DNA of 64,000 bases from JAFLCM01 sp964510955 (GCA_964510955.1 CAZEDW010000007.1:1-64000); one strand, 5' to 3'; numbered from the stretch's first letter, positions 17,505 to 26,842 are shown. Made by a program: numbers and translations. The notes: generated by a model not told the origin, from the sequence alone.

Positions 17505-18005
17505 TCAGTTCCGCGCGAGCGTTCCCATCTTGGGGAACGCCAGCCCGGTGACCTCGGCGTCGAACACCACCTGGCCGTTCACAATGCCCTGGACTTTGGA
17601 GTTGAACCTCTTCAGGCCGTACTTGAGGCAGTGGGAGAGCAGGTACAGCGTGTCGCCGGGTACGACGCGGTCTCGGAACGTGCAGTCTTCGATCCTGGCA
17701 AAGCCGGCGAACCAGTCGACCTTTGAGCGCTTGTAGTACATGTAGCTGGCCAGCTGCGCGCCGGCCTCGACCATGAGCACGCCGGGCATGAGGGGGTTGC
17801 CGGGGATGTGCCCCGGTACCCAGAACTCATCGCTGCGGACGTGCCACACCCCGACGGCGTTGTCGATGGTCTCGTCGTGCCAGATCACGGCATCGAGCAG
17901 GGCCATCTGGCCGCGGTGAGCGTTGTACCGCCCGATCCCCGCGCGGTCGTCTATCACGCGGGTCAGGTCGATTGTGCTGAGGTCCAGGATGGGTTCGGCG
18001 GGCAT
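17505..18005 (-). CDS. fabZ: FabZ-like hotdog dehydratase
   Basis: This 166-residue protein has a hotdog fold of the FabZ/FabA type. The signature FWVPGHIPGNPLMPGVLMVEA carries the catalytic His66 and Glu80. FabZ removes water from 3-hydroxyacyl-ACP in fatty-acid elongation. Compared with textbook FabZ (about 150 residues, FxGHFPxxPVMPGV) the motif has one extra substitution and an N-terminal stretch of about 30 residues, so it may be a paralogue with a different acyl substrate. It is the last gene of a minus-strand run that follows the Hc1-like gene by 54 bases. Confidence 0.8.
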   Translation of the reverse strand: MPAEPILDLSTIDLTRVIDDRAGIGRYNAHRGQMALLDAVIWHDETIDNAVGVWHVRSDEFWVPGHIPGNPLMPGVLMVEAGAQLASYMYYKRSKVDWFAGFARIEDCTFRDRVVPGDTLYLLSHCLKYGLKRFNSKVQGIVNGQVVFDAEVTGLAFPKMGTLARN

Positions 18006-18059
18006 GCGGAGACTCCCCCGGGGCAGGGCCGGGGAGTGGGGGCGGTGATCGGCGCAGGA

Positions 18060-18254
18060 TCAGTCCTTGTCGCCCGCGCCGCCCTCGGAGCCGCGCATCT
18101 CCAGAACCTTGTTGCGGACGTTCTGGGCCATGTTCTTGATTTCCTGCATCTGCTTGCGGACGCGGGTGCCGGCCGCCTTGTTGCCGCCCTCGGCCTTGGC
18201 GACGTCGTCTTCAGCTTCCGCGATCAGCCGCTTGAGTGATTCGAACTCCTGCAC
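18060..18254 (-). CDS. Small Hc1-like (histone H1-like) protein
   Basis: This 64-residue, highly charged helical protein contains GNKAAGTRVRKQMQEIKNMA, which closely matches the N-terminal half of chlamydial histone H1-like protein Hc1 as I remember it, and small homologues known in several bacterial phyla. It lacks the long Lys/Ala-rich DNA-binding tail of true Hc1 and ends in a Gly/Asp-rich tail, so it may bind DNA weakly or act through dimerisation. The gene starts at ATG 18254. Identity comes from remembered family sequences, not a search. Confidence 0.65.
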   Translation of the reverse strand: MQEFESLKRLIAEAEDDVAKAEGGNKAAGTRVRKQMQEIKNMAQNVRNKVLEMRGSEGGAGDKD

Positions 18255-18417
18255 GGCGAGTCTCCTATTTGACGCTCCAGCGCGGCGGGGTGAACCCCGG
18301 TGGCCGCGGGGGAGCGGGGTGGTCTGGGATCAGCCCCGGCCGGGCCACGGGGGGCGGCTCGGGGGTTGGTCCAATGTGGCCGAAACGGGTGCGTTTGGCA
18401 AGTTGGGGAACTGTTTG

Positions 18418-19857
18418 CTACGTCGTCAGGGGCATCGGGCCTTCCCCGGAGGGGGTTGCGGTGGGCCCGCCCGCCGAGCCGAAGCTTAGGGCGTTTTTTC
18501 CCGCTCGCTTGGATTCGAGCAGCCGGCGGTCGGCGTGGGCGACCAGGTCCTGGGGCCCCTGGGCGTCCCAGGGGAACGTGGCAATCCCGGCGGAAACGGT
18601 CAGCCGGCCGCGCGCCTCGGCGCCGAGCTTTGAGAACTGCGCGGTGGCCAACTGCCTGCGGAAGCGCTCGGTGGCTTGCAGCACCGAGGCGGGGTGATGG
18701 CTGCCGGGCTCGCGGGGTGCGTCGGGGTCGTGGAAAACCACGGCGAGTTCGTCGCCGCCCAGGCGGCAGACGCGGTCGCTGGGGCGGACCACGGTGCGGA
18801 GCAGCCGGACGGTTTCGATCAGGATTTCATCGCCTGCGGCGTGGCCGTGGTCGTCGTTGTACTGCTTGAAGTCGTCGATATCGAAGAGGAGAACGGTGAG
18901 GCAGCGGCGGTGCTCGCGGGCGTGGGCCACGGTGCGGGCCAGAAAGCCGTCGAAGTAGCGCCGGTTCCAGGCGCCGGTGAGCGGGTCGGTGAAGGCGGCG
19001 CGGCGCAGCTGAGCGTGCTGCTCGGCGAGCGCCAGCCAGGCACCGAGCCAGCGGGCCGCGCCGGGGAGGTGCTGGGCGGCAGATTGGGGGGCGAGCAGGG
19101 TCCCGAACCGGTGCTGGCGGTGGGTCACCGGGGCCGCGACGCGTTGGCCCGCGGGCGCGGGGGCATCGCCGGGGATGTAGGCGAGGTCTTCGGCGCCTAT
19201 GCGTGCCCGCAGGACGCTCAGACAGGCGGTGACGACGTCGGCTCCGGCCAGAAGCGCAGAGACCGGGGCTTCTGGGCCGGCGTCGGGCGGGAGAGGGTCG
19301 GGCCCCGAGCGCGACACCGGCGCGCCGACGGGCCGGGTGATCACAACGGGCGGTTCGGGAGCGGCGGGCTGGGACGTCGCGGCGGCGCTCGCCTGGATCG
19401 GCGCTGGCGCGGCGCCGCGCCGGGCCCGCTCATCGGCTCCGGCGAGGACTCGGTTTTTCACGAGCAGCCGCAGAGCGCCGGCGGAGACGGGCGGCGACAC
19501 CCAGCCGTCAAGGCCCACGCTGGCGGGGTCGGGGGCCACGGCGCGGTCGGCGGGCGAATCGAGCAGCCCGAAGATCGCCGTCCGCGGCTCGACGCGGCGC
19601 AGCGCCGGGGCCAGCATCAGGAGCTCGTCCTGGGTGATGAAGCGCGGCGCAATGATGACGGCCGCGTCGACGGGCGACTCGGCGTCGAGGGGGGTGCCGA
19701 GCTCGCCGATAGCTTCGATTGCGCCGCGGGCGCGCAGCAACTCAACTGACGACTCGTTTCTCAGGGAGGCATCCAGCCCGGTTCTGCCGACGAGCACGAC
19801 CCGAAGCTTGGCGCTGACGGGCTGGGCGGGGTCGCTGTTCCCGGCGGTGGAAATCAT
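18418..19857 (-). CDS. Diguanylate cyclase with an N-terminal receiver-like region
   Basis: This 479-residue protein has a C-terminal GGDEF domain with the active-site motif GGDEL (residues 367-371) and an RxxD product-inhibition site (RPSD, 358-361) exactly five residues before it. The rest of the domain follows in canonical order: FTDPLTGAWNRRYF near the domain start, LLFDIDDFKQYND in the middle, and SAGIATFP after the active site. The first 120 residues look like a response-receiver fold but lack a clear phosphoacceptor Asp context. Diguanylate cyclases make cyclic di-GMP. The start ATG overlaps the upstream gene's TGA. Confidence 0.9.
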   Translation of the reverse strand: MISTAGNSDPAQPVSAKLRVVLVGRTGLDASLRNESSVELLRARGAIEAIGELGTPLDAESPVDAAVIIAPRFITQDELLMLAPALRRVEPRTAIFGLLDSPADRAVAPDPASVGLDGWVSPPVSAGALRLLVKNRVLAGADERARRGAAPAPIQASAAATSQPAAPEPPVVITRPVGAPVSRSGPDPLPPDAGPEAPVSALLAGADVVTACLSVLRARIGAEDLAYIPGDAPAPAGQRVAAPVTHRQHRFGTLLAPQSAAQHLPGAARWLGAWLALAEQHAQLRRAAFTDPLTGAWNRRYFDGFLARTVAHAREHRRCLTVLLFDIDDFKQYNDDHGHAAGDEILIETVRLLRTVVRPSDRVCRLGGDELAVVFHDPDAPREPGSHHPASVLQATERFRRQLATAQFSKLGAEARGRLTVSAGIATFPWDAQGPQDLVAHADRRLLESKRAGKNALSFGSAGGPTATPSGEGPMPLTT

Positions 19858-20606
19858 CGACGGCCTCCGCTGTCGGCGGCTTCATCGGGAGACCCGTGCC
19901 CGTTCAACGGGTCGGCCAGCAGCATGCGGAGCTCGTCCTCGGAAAGCTGGGCTCGCCCGTTGGCCGGCTCTTTCCCGTTTCGGGCGGGCTCGGAGCGCGC
20001 ATCGGGGCGGCGCTGCGCGGGGTGCTCTGGCGGCGCATCGGCGAGCCGGAGCGGGGCGGACGGTGCGGGCCTCGGTGAGGAGCGCGGGCCCGGGCGGGGC
20101 GCCGCGAGTCCGGCCCAGCTCACCAGCCCACCGGTCCCGAACGGCGGCGATGCGGGGGCGTCACCACGCGGCGCGCGGGAAGCCTCCCCCCTGGGTTGGA
20201 AAGGGAGCGCCCCCGGTTCCGGTCCGTTCGCGCCGGGTGCGATGCTCGGGCCGGCGGCGTACCGGGAGAGGCGCTTGGGAGCGTTTGCCTCGTAGCGGTA
20301 GACCACCGCACGGGGGGCGTAGCGGGCGCAGCCCGCCACCAGTTCATCGATCATGGTCAGTTCGCCGGGCTCCACGAGCACCAGCAGCATCGGGTCGCGG
20401 TGTTCGCCGCGGACCAGCGATCGTTCGAGTTCGACGAGCGCGGCCATCGCCTGCATCGCGTCGCTGGTGCACTCGATCAGCGCCCCGCGCCCGGCCAGTT
20501 CGCCCGCGATGTCGGCCGGCGGCACGCCCCGGAGGCGGCGCGGGCACAGCATCACGCAGCGCGCGGCTCCGCCGCCCGGGGGCGATGATTTCTCCTCCAT
20601 GCTCAT
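19854..20606 (-). CDS. Unknown protein coupled to the diguanylate cyclase
   Basis: This 250-residue protein starts at ATG 20606 and ends in an ATGA overlap with the diguanylate cyclase gene. The first 130 residues alternate strands and helices (RCVMLCPRRLRG, LIECTSDAMQAMAALVELE, MLLVLVEPGEL, APRAVVYRYEA), which would fit a receiver-like fold. The rest is low-complexity and rich in Pro, Ala, Gly and Ser, with a short C-terminal segment LSEDELRMLLADPL. I do not recognise a family. Coupling suggests it works with the cyclase. Confidence 0.6.
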   Translation of the reverse strand: MSMEEKSSPPGGGAARCVMLCPRRLRGVPPADIAGELAGRGALIECTSDAMQAMAALVELERSLVRGEHRDPMLLVLVEPGELTMIDELVAGCARYAPRAVVYRYEANAPKRLSRYAAGPSIAPGANGPEPGALPFQPRGEASRAPRGDAPASPPFGTGGLVSWAGLAAPRPGPRSSPRPAPSAPLRLADAPPEHPAQRRPDARSEPARNGKEPANGRAQLSEDELRMLLADPLNGHGSPDEAADSGGRR

Positions 20607-20638
20607 CGGCGCAAGTGTAGCAGTGGCGAGCGCCGGGG

Positions 20639-21748
20639 TTACATCGTCAGCAGCAGCTCGGCGGCCCGTCGCGCGCCGTCGGCCGGCCCGAGAGATTCGA
20701 GGGCCGCCCGCATGGCGCGGACTTTCCCCGGACTCTCCACAAGCTCCAGGAGTCGTGGAGAAACCGATTCGAGGTTCCGGTCCGGCTCGATGTGATCGGT
20801 GCACAGCACGGCGCCCGAGCAGCGCTCGAGCGGCTGGGCGTTGAACTTCTGGTGCTGGTCCCGGTGGTAGGGGTAGGGCAAGAAGAGCGCGGGGCAGTGG
20901 TTGGCCCAGGCCTCGGCGACGGTGTTGGCGCCGCAGCGCGCCACGGCGAGCGTGGCGGCGCCCCACGCCGAGCCCATGTCGGTAAGAAAGGGGCGGACCA
21001 CGGCGGGTACGCGGCACTCCTGGTAGACGGCTCTGGCGCGGTCGTCGATGCCGGGGCCGGTCTGGTGGAGCACCTGCCAGCCGCCCGCGCTGAGGCGCGC
21101 GCCATGGGCCTTCATGAATGCGAGCACGAACTCATTGAGCGAGCCGGCGCCCTGGCTGCCGCCGGTGACCAGCAGGGTCGGGTGATCGGGCTGGAGGCTG
21201 TACGCGGCGCGACACTCGGCGGGCGATCTCCCGCATACGGCCTGGCGGCGCACGATGGGTGCGAGGCGGGTCCATGACGCCGGGACCCGGGCTGAGTCGG
21301 CGGAACTGACCCTGACGCGGGCGTGTCGCGCGATCCACAGGTTGGCCTTGCCGGGCACGGCATCGAGGTTGATGAGTGCGGTGGGCACGCCCTCGGCGCG
21401 GGCAGCCTGCACCGCCGGGGCCGCGACGTAGCCGCCCATGGCGGCGAGCACGGTTGGACCTGACGTCCCGGCGCTCCGCATCGCCCGGCGTGCCGCACGG
21501 ACGCTGGGCCCCCACGAGGAGACGAAACGCCAGAGCGCGCGGGGCCTGAGCCCGAACGGCCGGGCCGGCAACGGTTCAAACCGGGCGCCTTCGCGCGTGA
21601 GGATTTCGGCGTCAAGCGGCTTGGACGAGCACAGGAACAGCGCGGACGACTGGGGCTCGATGTCGCGCAGCTCGCGCCAGACGGCGAGCCCTGGGTAGAG
21701 GTGCCCGCCGGTGCCGCCGCCGGCGAAGATAAACGTCCTGGTGCTCAC
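20639..21748 (-). CDS. murG: UDP-N-acetylglucosamine transferase MurG
   Basis: This 369-residue GT28-family protein adds GlcNAc to lipid I to make lipid II. It shows the N-terminal glycine-rich FAGGGTGGHLYPGLAV, the LINLDAVPGKAN segment, a second glycine-rich loop VTGGSQGAGSLNEF, and the acceptor/donor region RCGANTVAEAW with LPYPYHRDQHQ. The start is GTG 21748, overlapping the ftsW stop as GTGA. It lies directly downstream of an ftsW-type gene, the usual partner in peptidoglycan synthesis clusters. A much longer in-frame extension upstream is not protein-like. Confidence 0.94.
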   Translation of the reverse strand: MSTRTFIFAGGGTGGHLYPGLAVWRELRDIEPQSSALFLCSSKPLDAEILTREGARFEPLPARPFGLRPRALWRFVSSWGPSVRAARRAMRSAGTSGPTVLAAMGGYVAAPAVQAARAEGVPTALINLDAVPGKANLWIARHARVRVSSADSARVPASWTRLAPIVRRQAVCGRSPAECRAAYSLQPDHPTLLVTGGSQGAGSLNEFVLAFMKAHGARLSAGGWQVLHQTGPGIDDRARAVYQECRVPAVVRPFLTDMGSAWGAATLAVARCGANTVAEAWANHCPALFLPYPYHRDQHQKFNAQPLERCSGAVLCTDHIEPDRNLESVSPRLLELVESPGKVRAMRAALESLGPADGARRAAELLLTM

Positions 21749-22986
21749 GCCGCCTGAGGCTCGGCGATCAGCGGGGGGGCCGGGAACGGCAGCGGAATGG
21801 CCAGCGGTTTGGGCTCGGCGTGCGGGACCGGGAGCGCCATCTGGTGCGTCCTGGGCGTTCGCACGCGGTCCATGGCGACCAGGATTCCCAGCGATGCGGC
21901 GGTGAGGATCCAGCCGGTGCCGCCGGACGAGAGCAGCGGCAGGGCGATGCCCTTGGTGGGGGCCAGGCCCGTGACGACCAGCAGGTTGATCAGGGCCTGG
22001 AGGCCGACGGTGGAGAGGATGCCGAGCCCGACGAGCTTGAGCAGCGGCTGGGTTTGGCGCGACACGATCTTCCATCCGCTCACAAGTAGCAGCACGTAGA
22101 GACTGACGACGACGGTAGCGCCGATGATGCCGGTCTCTTCGCAGATGACGGAGAAGAGGAAATCGGTCTTGTCTTCGGGGAGGTAGCCGAACTTCTGGAG
22201 GCCGAATCCCAGGCCGCGCCCGTAGCCCTGGCCGTTGGCGATGGCGACCATGGAGTTGATGGGGTGGTAGCCGATGCCCTGAGGGTCCTGGTATGGGTCG
22301 ATGAAGCTGGTGAGGCGACGGACTCGGTAAGGTTCGATGAGAATGGCCAGGGCGAGCCCGGCGCCGGCGATGGGCGCCATGGCGGCGAAGTGCCAGAAGC
22401 GTGCGCCCGCGGCGATGAGCACGATCGCGCTCATGGCCATGATGAGCACGCCGGTGCCCAGGTCTTCCTTGATGACCACCGCCGCGATGAACCCCACGAG
22501 CCCGAGGGCCGGCAACAGGCCGCGCCGGAACTGGGGGAGGCGGTCGGCGTTTCGCACGGCGAACCACGAGACCAGCACGATCATTCCCCACTTGGCCACT
22601 TCGCTGGGCTGCATGGTGAGGCCGACGCCGGGGATGGGGATCTTGATCCAGCGGTTCGAGCCCTTGACCGCGTGCCCGATGCCCGGGACATAGACGATGG
22701 CCAGGGCCAGCAGCATGACCGGTATGAGCGCCCAGACCGCCTTTGAGCCTTGGGCCCACTGGGCGATTCGGTGGACCGGAAGCCACGAGGCGGCGGCCAT
22801 CGCGGCCAGGGCCAGGACCAGGTAGAGCGACGGGCGCGACAGCACGATCGATTGAAAGGTGACCGGTGTCTCGTCGCCGACGCTCATGCCGGCCGACGAC
22901 ACCATGATGACGCCGATCGAGAGCAAGGCCAGCACCGACAGAATGACAGCGTCGCGAGCGCGGGGCATGACCCTGCATATCGGCAT
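21745..22986 (-). CDS. ftsW: FtsW/RodA-family lipid II polymerase or division protein
   Basis: This 413-residue SEDS-family protein has about ten membrane segments and the conserved motif region KGSNRWIKIPIPGVGLTMQPSEVAKWG, followed by LLPALGLVGFIAAVVIKEDLGTGVL. Near the C-terminus lies VVTGLAPTKGIALPLLSSGGT. SEDS proteins polymerise lipid II at the septum or lateral wall. The overlap with murG and the absence of a mrdA gene nearby make FtsW more likely than RodA. An alternative start is the ATG at 22968. Confidence 0.9.
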   Translation of the reverse strand: MPICRVMPRARDAVILSVLALLSIGVIMVSSAGMSVGDETPVTFQSIVLSRPSLYLVLALAAMAAASWLPVHRIAQWAQGSKAVWALIPVMLLALAIVYVPGIGHAVKGSNRWIKIPIPGVGLTMQPSEVAKWGMIVLVSWFAVRNADRLPQFRRGLLPALGLVGFIAAVVIKEDLGTGVLIMAMSAIVLIAAGARFWHFAAMAPIAGAGLALAILIEPYRVRRLTSFIDPYQDPQGIGYHPINSMVAIANGQGYGRGLGFGLQKFGYLPEDKTDFLFSVICEETGIIGATVVVSLYVLLLVSGWKIVSRQTQPLLKLVGLGILSTVGLQALINLLVVTGLAPTKGIALPLLSSGGTGWILTAASLGILVAMDRVRTPRTHQMALPVPHAEPKPLAIPLPFPAPPLIAEPQAA

Positions 22987-23127
22987 CGCGCCGCGGGCGC
23001 GTCCAAAACGATTCCGGCGTCGGGGTGGTCCGAATCGCCGCGCGGGACAGCCAGCCGCTTGTCATGGTTGCAATGGACGGCATCGAACGGCGCTCGGGAC
23101 GCGTTCGGTGCAATCCCGGGACGGGTG

Positions 23128-24897
23128 GTGCGTCTACTCCGGGTGGATACCGATTGCTCAGCAACGCCGACGGCAGTTCATCGCGGGGGCAACTCCCGTC
23201 GCTCGGGCGTCTTGTGGTATCTGGCCTGCGGGCTGGTGGTGGCCGGGGCGGTGGGGATGAGGGCCTGGGTGCACATGGGCTTCGAGATTCCGCGGACCGT
23301 CGACGCGGCGTACTACCCGGTGCAGGCCCGCTGGCTGATCGAAGAAGGGCGTCTGATGCTGCGTGACCTGCCGCTGAAGTTCGCGCTGGACGCGGCGCTG
23401 GCCCGGGTGCTGATGGCGCTGGGGCTGGGCACCGATGCCGCGGTGCTTCAGGCGTCGCGGTGGCTGGACATCTTGGTGCCGCCGCTGGCCGCGGTTCCGG
23501 TGTTTGTGTTGGCGCGGCGCTGGTCGCGGCGGGGGTGGGCCGCGGTGGCGGGGGGGCTTGCCGGCGGGATGGTCGCGGTGCTTCAGGCGCCGGCGCTGCG
23601 GATGACGGCGGAGTTTGAGAAGAACGCGCTGGGCCTCGTGTGGATGGCCGCTCTTTCCTGCTCGTTGCACGGCGCCATGCGTCGCGGCGGGGCGGTGCGT
23701 TGGCTGAGCTGTCTGGCGTGGCTGATGCTTGCGGCACTGACGCACGTCGGCGTCGCCGGCGCGTGCGTGGTCCTGGGCATTGCCAGCTTCGCGGCGTGGC
23801 GGCTGTGGGAGCGGCGCCCGGTGGTCCGAGTGCTCGGGGCGAGCGTTGGGATCGCGGTGGTGAGCGCCGGGGTGGTGCTCGGAGCCATGCGGCTGGCTGA
23901 TCCGGGCAGAGCCGTCGAACTCGCCCAAGCGCCGTCGAAGCTGCTGCGGAGTGACGCCCGACCTGGGCCTGGCGGGCCGGCGATGCCCCGCACGCCACCC
24001 GGCTGGCGGCCGCCGGGCGGCCGAGGGGGGCCGGGCGGACCGGGGGGTCGATTCGGAGGACCGGACGGCTGGTCAGCGCTGTGGCCGATGGTGATCGGGT
24101 GCGCTTCGGCGGTGATGGGCATTGTCGCGCTGGTCGTGCGGCGTAAGAGCGTGCAATCGAGCGACGCCGCCGTGGTGATCGGCGCCTCGATTACGGCGCT
24201 GGTGCTGGCGTTGCCGCTGCTGGGGGCGGAGACCTCGCAGCGCCTGATGCTGATGGCGCCGCTGCCCGCCGCGGTGGTGATCGCGTGGATTCTCGCGGGC
24301 TCGCGGAGGTTGCCGGCGTTGACGACCGTTGCCTCGGTTTGTGTGGTGGGGCTGTGCGTGGGACCGCTGGCGGTGGGCCGTCACGGGCCGCCGATGCCGA
24401 CGCTCTCGCACGAGGAGCTTCGGGAGCTGGAATCGCTGCGGGGCGAGGTGCCGCCTGGCAGGCGGACGCTCGTTATGGCGCGGCACGGCCTGGAGTTCTG
24501 GGCGGCGTATTTCCTGCACACGCCGGCGCGCAACGGGGAGATCCCCGGTGACGCGGCGGCTCGTTACGACAACGTGTTTGTGCTGCGGGAGAAGCGGGAG
24601 GCGCTGGGGCCTCCGAGGATGCGCGTGGCGGTGCATGCGTCCGGCGCGGGCGCCGAGGATGACGAATGGATTGAGTTTCACGGGGGGCCGCCGCGCGTCG
24701 AGTCTGATGATCTTGAAGAAGGCCCTGGGGGTGGCTTGGGCTTTCCGCCGGGGCCAGACGGTTTTCCCGGCCTGCCCCCGGGGGTCCCGCCCGGTGGTCG
24801 GGGCGGCCCGATGGGCCCGACGCCGCTTCCCGACAACGCCGAGCTGGTGAGCGAGGGTGAATACTTCCTGCTGTACCGGGTTCCGATGGAGCGGTGA
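23128..24897 (+). CDS. Multi-pass membrane protein, possible glycosyltransferase-like family
   Basis: This protein of about 589 residues (tandem in-frame GTG codons at 23125 and 23128, a third at 23143) has eight or more hydrophobic segments. An early stretch (RTVDAAYYPVQARWLIEEG) resembles the first loop of PMT/oligosaccharyltransferase-type proteins, where an acidic residue is catalytic; here Asp in TVDAAYYPV is a candidate. Between the membrane regions are Gly/Pro-rich stretches (PGGRGGPGGPGG and a similar C-terminal one). Family identity is tentative. It is divergent from ftsW and followed by xseA after 49 bases. Confidence 0.6.
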   Translation: MRLLRVDTDCSATPTAVHRGGNSRRSGVLWYLACGLVVAGAVGMRAWVHMGFEIPRTVDAAYYPVQARWLIEEGRLMLRDLPLKFALDAALARVLMALGLGTDAAVLQASRWLDILVPPLAAVPVFVLARRWSRRGWAAVAGGLAGGMVAVLQAPALRMTAEFEKNALGLVWMAALSCSLHGAMRRGGAVRWLSCLAWLMLAALTHVGVAGACVVLGIASFAAWRLWERRPVVRVLGASVGIAVVSAGVVLGAMRLADPGRAVELAQAPSKLLRSDARPGPGGPAMPRTPPGWRPPGGRGGPGGPGGRFGGPDGWSALWPMVIGCASAVMGIVALVVRRKSVQSSDAAVVIGASITALVLALPLLGAETSQRLMLMAPLPAAVVIAWILAGSRRLPALTTVASVCVVGLCVGPLAVGRHGPPMPTLSHEELRELESLRGEVPPGRRTLVMARHGLEFWAAYFLHTPARNGEIPGDAAARYDNVFVLREKREALGPPRMRVAVHASGAGAEDDEWIEFHGGPPRVESDDLEEGPGGGLGFPPGPDGFPGLPPGVPPGGRGGPMGPTPLPDNAELVSEGEYFLLYRVPMER

Positions 24898-24946
24898 GGG
24901 CGGGAGTCGGCGGCGCGGAGCGTCACGACCGCTACTGTTCCCGGCG

Positions 24947-26527
24947 ATGGGTCGGCTTCCGTTCAATCCCGATGACATGGCGGCGGCGAAGGCCGGCTCG
25001 GCGTCGCGGCGCGCCGTCACGGAGGCCAAGCAGGCGTCGTCGATCAGCGTGTCGGCGCTCGCGTCGCTGATCGACAACGCGCTGAAGGAGCGGATCCCCA
25101 CAGGCTTGCGCGTGCTGGGAGAGATCAGCGGGTTCAGTGACCGCACGCACTGGTACTTCACGCTGAAGGACGAGGGCGCGGTGATCTCGGCGGTGATGTT
25201 CGCGTCGGCGGCGGCCAAATGTCGGTTCAGGCCGGCGGCGGGGCAGAAGGTGATCGCCAGCGGGCGGGTGGAGTTCTTCGGCAAGCAGGGGCGCACGCAG
25301 TTCTATGTGACCTCGATGGAGCCTGTCGGCGCCGGCGAGCTTGACGCCCGGCTGCGGGCGCTGATCGAGGAGATCCGGGCGCTGGGCTGGCTCGACCCGG
25401 CCCGCAAGCGCGCGCTGCCGAGGTTCCCGCGACGCGTGGCGGTGGTCAGCAGCAAAACCGGCGCAGCGCTGCAGGACGTGCTGGACACCATGCGCCGGCG
25501 CTGCCCGGCGGTTGAGGTGGCGGTGGTTGACGTGAGGGTGCAGGGCGACGGCGCCGCCGGCGAGATCGCCGGCGCCCTGGGCTGGGTCTCGGCGCACCAC
25601 CAGCGGCTGGGCGTGGACGCGGTCATCCTGACGCGGGGCGGCGGGTCGATCGAGGACCTCTGGGCGTTCAACGAGCGCGAGGTGGCGGAGGCGGTGCTGA
25701 AGTGCGCCGTGCCGGTGGTGGCCGCCATCGGGCACGAGACCGATACGACGGTGGCGGAGCTGGTGGCCGACGAGCGGGCCGCCACGCCGACGCAGGCTGC
25801 GATGCGGCTGACGCCCGAGCGGGCGGCGCTGCTGGAGCAACTGGGGCAGCTGGGGTCGCGGGCCTCGGCGTTCATGCTGCGCACGATCCGGCAGGACCGG
25901 CGCGGGCTCGACGCGCTCGCGCGGCGTCCGGCGATGGCGGACCCCGCGTACCTGCTCGCCGGGCCCCGTGACAGGCTTGAGTCCGCGTGGCGTCGGCTCC
26001 GCGGGGCCGGCGGGGCGAGCCTGGCGCGTCGGCGTGCCGAACTTGAACGCCTCGGCGCACGGCTGGCGCGCCAGGAGCCCAGGGGCCTGTACGCGTCGCG
26101 CCGGGCCGCGCTGACGCACAACGCTGCACGCCTGCTTCGGGCGGTGCGGGCGAGGCTCTCGACCGATGCGGCGGGCGAGGCCGGTGCTCGCCTGCGCGGC
26201 GCGTGGTCGCTTGCGGTCGAGCGCCGAGCCGCGGCGCTGGCGGCGCTGGAACGGGAACTCACCATCGCCAGCCCGGTCAGTGTGCTGTCGCGTGGATACT
26301 CGATGACGACGCTGGCGAGCGGCGAGCTGGTGCGGAGCGTCACGCAGACAAGCCCGGGGACGCGACTGACGACACGGGTGGCGGACGGGTCGGTGGAGTC
26401 GGTGGTCGGCGGTGAGCCGGCCCGGGAACAGGCGGCGTTTGTCGCGCCCGTGCTGTCGCCGCGCAGGGCGGCACGCGCGACCCGGCGCGGACGCGGGACA
26501 CCGAGAAACCAGCTTGACCTATTTTGA
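24947..26527 (+). CDS. xseA: Exodeoxyribonuclease VII large subunit
   Basis: This 526-residue protein begins at ATG 24947. It has the N-terminal OB-fold region (ISVSALASLIDNALKERIPTG, LRVLGEISGFSDRTHWYFTLKDEGA) and the catalytic-domain motifs RVAVVSSKTGAALQDVL, ILTRGGGSIEDLWAFNEREV, and VVAAIGHETDTTVAE. A long Ala/Arg/Leu-rich coiled-coil region fills the C-terminal part. The complex degrades single-stranded DNA in both directions. No xseB is adjacent; the short gene downstream is on the opposite strand and is unrelated. Confidence 0.94.
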   Translation: MGRLPFNPDDMAAAKAGSASRRAVTEAKQASSISVSALASLIDNALKERIPTGLRVLGEISGFSDRTHWYFTLKDEGAVISAVMFASAAAKCRFRPAAGQKVIASGRVEFFGKQGRTQFYVTSMEPVGAGELDARLRALIEEIRALGWLDPARKRALPRFPRRVAVVSSKTGAALQDVLDTMRRRCPAVEVAVVDVRVQGDGAAGEIAGALGWVSAHHQRLGVDAVILTRGGGSIEDLWAFNEREVAEAVLKCAVPVVAAIGHETDTTVAELVADERAATPTQAAMRLTPERAALLEQLGQLGSRASAFMLRTIRQDRRGLDALARRPAMADPAYLLAGPRDRLESAWRRLRGAGGASLARRRAELERLGARLARQEPRGLYASRRAALTHNAARLLRAVRARLSTDAAGEAGARLRGAWSLAVERRAAALAALERELTIASPVSVLSRGYSMTTLASGELVRSVTQTSPGTRLTTRVADGSVESVVGGEPAREQAAFVAPVLSPRRAARATRRGRGTPRNQLDLF

Positions 26528-26545
26528 GCCGGGGAGACCGCGCGC

Positions 26546-26800
26546 TCAGACCAGCGGCACGACCACGCTGTACTGGTCGAGGTTGCACACGACGATCTCG
26601 CCGTCGGGGCGACGAATTTCCAGGCGGTCGAGCCACAGCTTGTCGTCCTTGCTGTGGGCGAACCATGAGCCGGTCTTCTGCTGGCCGTAGCGGAGCACGA
26701 CACCCTCGACGCTGATGGTCTTGGCGCCCTGGCCGAAGGGGATCTGCTGTGTGATCCGCACCTTGGAGCCAGGTTGATAGGTTGAGGTCAGTTCGGGCAT
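26546..26800 (-). CDS. Small conserved-looking protein of unknown function
   Basis: This 84-residue protein alternates strands, beginning PELTSTYQPGSKVRITQQIP and continuing through ISVEGVVLRYGQQKTGSWFAH and LWLDRLEIRRPDGEIVVC. The layout suggests a small beta-barrel. No motif is recognisable. It is convergent with xseA with 18 bases between stops. The composition is protein-like and unlike a shadow frame. Function unknown. Confidence 0.6.
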   Translation of the reverse strand: MPELTSTYQPGSKVRITQQIPFGQGAKTISVEGVVLRYGQQKTGSWFAHSKDDKLWLDRLEIRRPDGEIVVCNLDQYSVVVPLV

Positions 26801-26842
26801 GTGGTGGGAGTTTACCGGATGATCGGGAGCGGCCTCGGGGGC

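Noticed and set aside
21749..23998. In-frame upstream extension of the murG frame to over 1,100 residues
   Set aside because: Low-complexity Pro/Arg/Ala sequence with no domain, overlapping the real ftsW gene. The MurG motifs start right after GTG 21748.
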